NCBI GenBank assembly: GCA_023213195.1
Contig: CP096135.1
Span: 1,816,616-1,880,615, forward strand
DNA length: 64,000 nt
Reading direction: 5' to 3'
Source of the DNA: Sphingobacteriales bacterium JAD_PAG50586_3
Lineage (GTDB): Bacteria; Bacteroidota; Bacteroidia; CAMBQF01
Each line of letters begins with the position of its first letter. Within the stretch, counting starts at the first letter, position 1. The position numbers were made by a program, and so were the translations under genes. The notes under the pieces were generated by a model that searched no databases, was not told the DNA's origin, and worked only from the letters and a program-made list of their open reading frames with translations. Shown piece after piece: positions 62,392 to 64,000 of this stretch.

Positions 62392-62684
62392 ATTACTTTA
62401 ACTGTTTAACCCAAATTTAGAGTTTACTCTTATAATAACAGTAAGGCTTGGCAATAGTTACTCAAACAACCTAGTTAATAACAAAAAGATAATAATATAG
62501 ATAATCAGGTATTAACATCCATTAGTTTCCATTATAGGGTATTAATCTCCATTAGTTTCCATTAACCTCCATCAGAGGGAATTAATCTCCATTAGTCTCC
62601 ATTAACCTCCACGTTGTTTTACAAAGGTTCTAATATTTGCTAGGTTTTTATAAAGTATAAGCAGTATACAGTTAGCTTAAAAAG
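62392..62684. other. Upstream region of hsdM
   Basis: Holds the repeat cluster at 62511-62610 and otherwise AT-rich DNA; the hsdM promoter should be here but no consensus box is obvious. Confidence 0.4.
62511..62610. repeat. ATTAATCTCCATTAG repeat cluster upstream of hsdM
   Basis: Three copies of ATTAA(C/T)(A/C)TCCATTAGT(T/C)TCCATTA at 62511, 62541 and 62581; copies 2 and 3 extend to ACCTCC. Internally each is built of CCATTA units about 10 bp apart, so sites would lie on one face of the helix. Confidence 0.75.
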
Positions 62685-62933
62685 GTGCTGGGCGATTCTC
62701 GTCTAACACCACAGCATGTTAGCCTTTGCTTATCATTATTACACAGCTATATTGAAAGTAAAATGCAGAACCCTTTTAGCTCTTCTCGCTCTAAGCTAAT
62801 GCTAACTAGCAAAATAAAAGCCCAAGCCACTTACCACAAATGCCTTAGTGAACTTATTAAATGGAACTACTTAACATACGAGCCTTCTTATAATCCTTTT
62901 ACTGGTAGTGAAATACGGTTAAATTTGGAATAG
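62685..62933 (+). CDS. Small winged-helix-like protein, mobile-element associated
   Basis: 82 aa from GTG 62685 (alternative starts possible). GDSRLTPQHVSLCLSLLHSYIES and LMLTSKIKAQATYHKCLSELIKWNYLTYEPSYNPFTGSEI match a small Bacteroidota family often next to integrases and conjugative elements; the second part resembles a DNA-binding helix-turn-helix. Function unknown, perhaps a regulator. Stop abuts the convergent T9SS remnant. Confidence 0.6.
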   Translation: MLGDSRLTPQHVSLCLSLLHSYIESKMQNPFSSSRSKLMLTSKIKAQATYHKCLSELIKWNYLTYEPSYNPFTGSEIRLNLE

Positions 62934-63122
62934 TTACCTCGCCACCACAACCCCTTGCCTACCTATAACCCTATCCTTGTCTTGAATAACAAAAATATAC
63001 ATACCATTACCTAACTCTGTAATGTCTATTTGCTGGTTAGGCTGTGTTAATTGCTTTTGAAAAATTAGCTGTCCGGCTTGGTTGCAAATATTAAGTGTAG
63101 CTGGTAATTTAATTACTACTTC
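62934..63122 (-). pseudogene. Remnant T9SS type A sorting domain
   Basis: In one frame: EVVIKLPATLNICNQAGQLIFQKQLTQ...DITELGNGMYIFVIQDKDRVIGRQGVVVAR then TAA (62936-62934). This is the end of a type A sorting domain without the preceding YPNP motif or body. It overlaps the end of the type B gene (stop at 63111-63109) in another frame, so it is a scar of a lost gene or a frameshifted tail. Confidence 0.6.
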
Positions 63123-64000
63123 TTAAAATAGTAACTGTCCCCTTTTTAGATTTGCCCTCAGGTAAATTCAAAATATAGTAATATACTCCATCGCTAAAGT
63201 TACTCCCATCCCAGTCATTTTGGTAATTATCTGATTGATAAACAATAGCCCCCCAACGGCTGTATATAGTTATACTGCTACTATCAGGTAGATTCTCTAT
63301 CTTAAAAGTATCATTACCACCATCATTATTTGGTGTAAAAACATTAGGTATGTTCAGATGTAAAACGGTATCGCATTCAACAACACTGACATCATCAATG
63401 TAAAATGCACATCCCCATCCCTGAATGTTATTTACTTGAAGATAAGTTGTATTAGAATTGTTATTGAAATTACCCAAGGTCAGATACTTCTCTCCTCCTG
63501 GGCAAGGTATAAGCCTTCCACTTTAGTCCATGCTATTGAATCCGTTATAATTTGTGAATTTGTAAATTGTGGAGTGTAGTTTAAAACAGGATAAAAATTT
63601 ATAAAATCATTTATTGCAATATTGGAGAAGTAACAATCAATATTTTTAATAAAATAATTTATATAGTTTTCATTAACTGAAACATAGTATGAAATACAGT
63701 AATATTTCTGTGGTAGTAATTCGGAGGTTAAATTACATTGTAAATATTCTCTAAAATCACTTGGTGTTGACATCACGCCAATCCCAGAATAAGCGTTCCC
63801 AGTATGTGGATTTTGAAAGCCTTGTGTATTTGTAGGTATAGCAGAAAAAATATTAGGTGAACAAGTATTATAATAATCAGGAGTACCGGTAGTTGGGCTA
63901 TACCAACCGAAACAGTTTGCAATTTGACCACTATTATCTGGACAAATATTAAAATCTTCAAAAGAAGGATTAGGAACTAAATTTACCTGAGCAGATAATT
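63109..64000 (-). CDS. Secreted protein with T9SS type B sorting domain, 5' end outside window (frameshift)
   Basis: Open to the window edge: SAQVNLVPNPSFEDFNICPDNSGQIANCFGWYSPTTGTPDYYNTCSPNIF begins just after a signal peptide. A jelly-roll-like domain with FYIDDVSV follows, then the type B sorting domain (IPNVFTPNNDGGNDTFKIENLPDSSSITIYSRWGAIVYQSDNYQNDWDG...KKGTVTILRSSN). The frame shifts near 63497; adding one G gives YLAQGGEKYLTLGNF. Same architecture as other NPSFE-type T9SS proteins. Confidence 0.78.

Noticed and set aside
62511..62610. Plasmid-type iterons/origin
   Set aside because: Only three copies, no Rep gene or AT-rich origin structure; position suggests promoter control of hsdM.

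Overview
The window is chromosomal DNA of a member of the Bacteroidota. Evidence: many secreted proteins with type IX secretion (T9SS) type A (YPNP...) or type B (VFTPNGDG...) C-terminal sorting domains; a TonB receptor with a carboxypeptidase-regulatory N-domain paired with DUF4249 lipoproteins; DUF2480/SufE/MIP18 neighbours; and promoters of the TTG-N19-TAnnTTTG type (e.g. 34947-34976). A genus cannot be named from what I can see.

Layout. 146-9194: secreted CUB/amidase, diadenylate cyclase CdaA, PHB-depolymerase-like esterase, arginine decarboxylase divergent from an arginase-family enzyme, OmpH/Skp protein. 9240-10298: gene-free repeat block with two ~250 bp direct copies of a hairpin-rich unit. 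10329-18572: CotH-type secreted protein, NAD(P)-binding protein, LOG protein, TerC, ribulose-phosphate epimerase, HD protein, TPR adenylate cyclase. 18686-26651: large T9SS proteins and a SufE-MIP18-DUF2480 cluster. 26790-34826: glycyl-tRNA synthetase, DUF218 protein, then a TonB receptor followed by three tandem, translationally coupled DUF4249 lipoproteins. 35002-41439: tRNA-Pro(GGG), DUF4256, a double CbbX-type AAA+ protein with duplicated beta domains, Smr protein, zinc-ribbon membrane protein plus SPFH/GYF_2 protein. 41635-47962: four tandem T9SS type A paralogues. 48111-51534: rplM-rpsI-rpsB-tsf and pyrH. 51840-62933: glycosyltransferase, a possible tRNA-fragment att site, an integrase, and a complete type I restriction-modification locus. 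62934-64000: remnant of one T9SS gene and the 3' part of another.

The most interesting system is the type I R-M locus (54382-62391): hsdM and hsdS on the minus strand, a second head-on hsdS cassette lacking its start, and a tyrosine recombinase gene starting about 40 bp from that cassette. Two pairs of perfect inverted repeats (18 bp at the 5' ends, 24 bp in the central conserved region) match between active and silent hsdS, which predicts DNA inversion that swaps target-recognition domains and changes methylation specificity.

A second window-wide signal: about 25 genes are broken by single-base indels or in-frame stops, including essential glyS. Two classes explain nearly all: loss of one base in a homopolymer, and damage at what reconstructs as CCWGG (seen as CTAGG, CCTTAG, CCAAGG, CCATGG and similar at 14 places). 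This looks like long-read base-calling error at homopolymers and at a methylated motif rather than real gene decay, so broken genes are annotated here as single genes.
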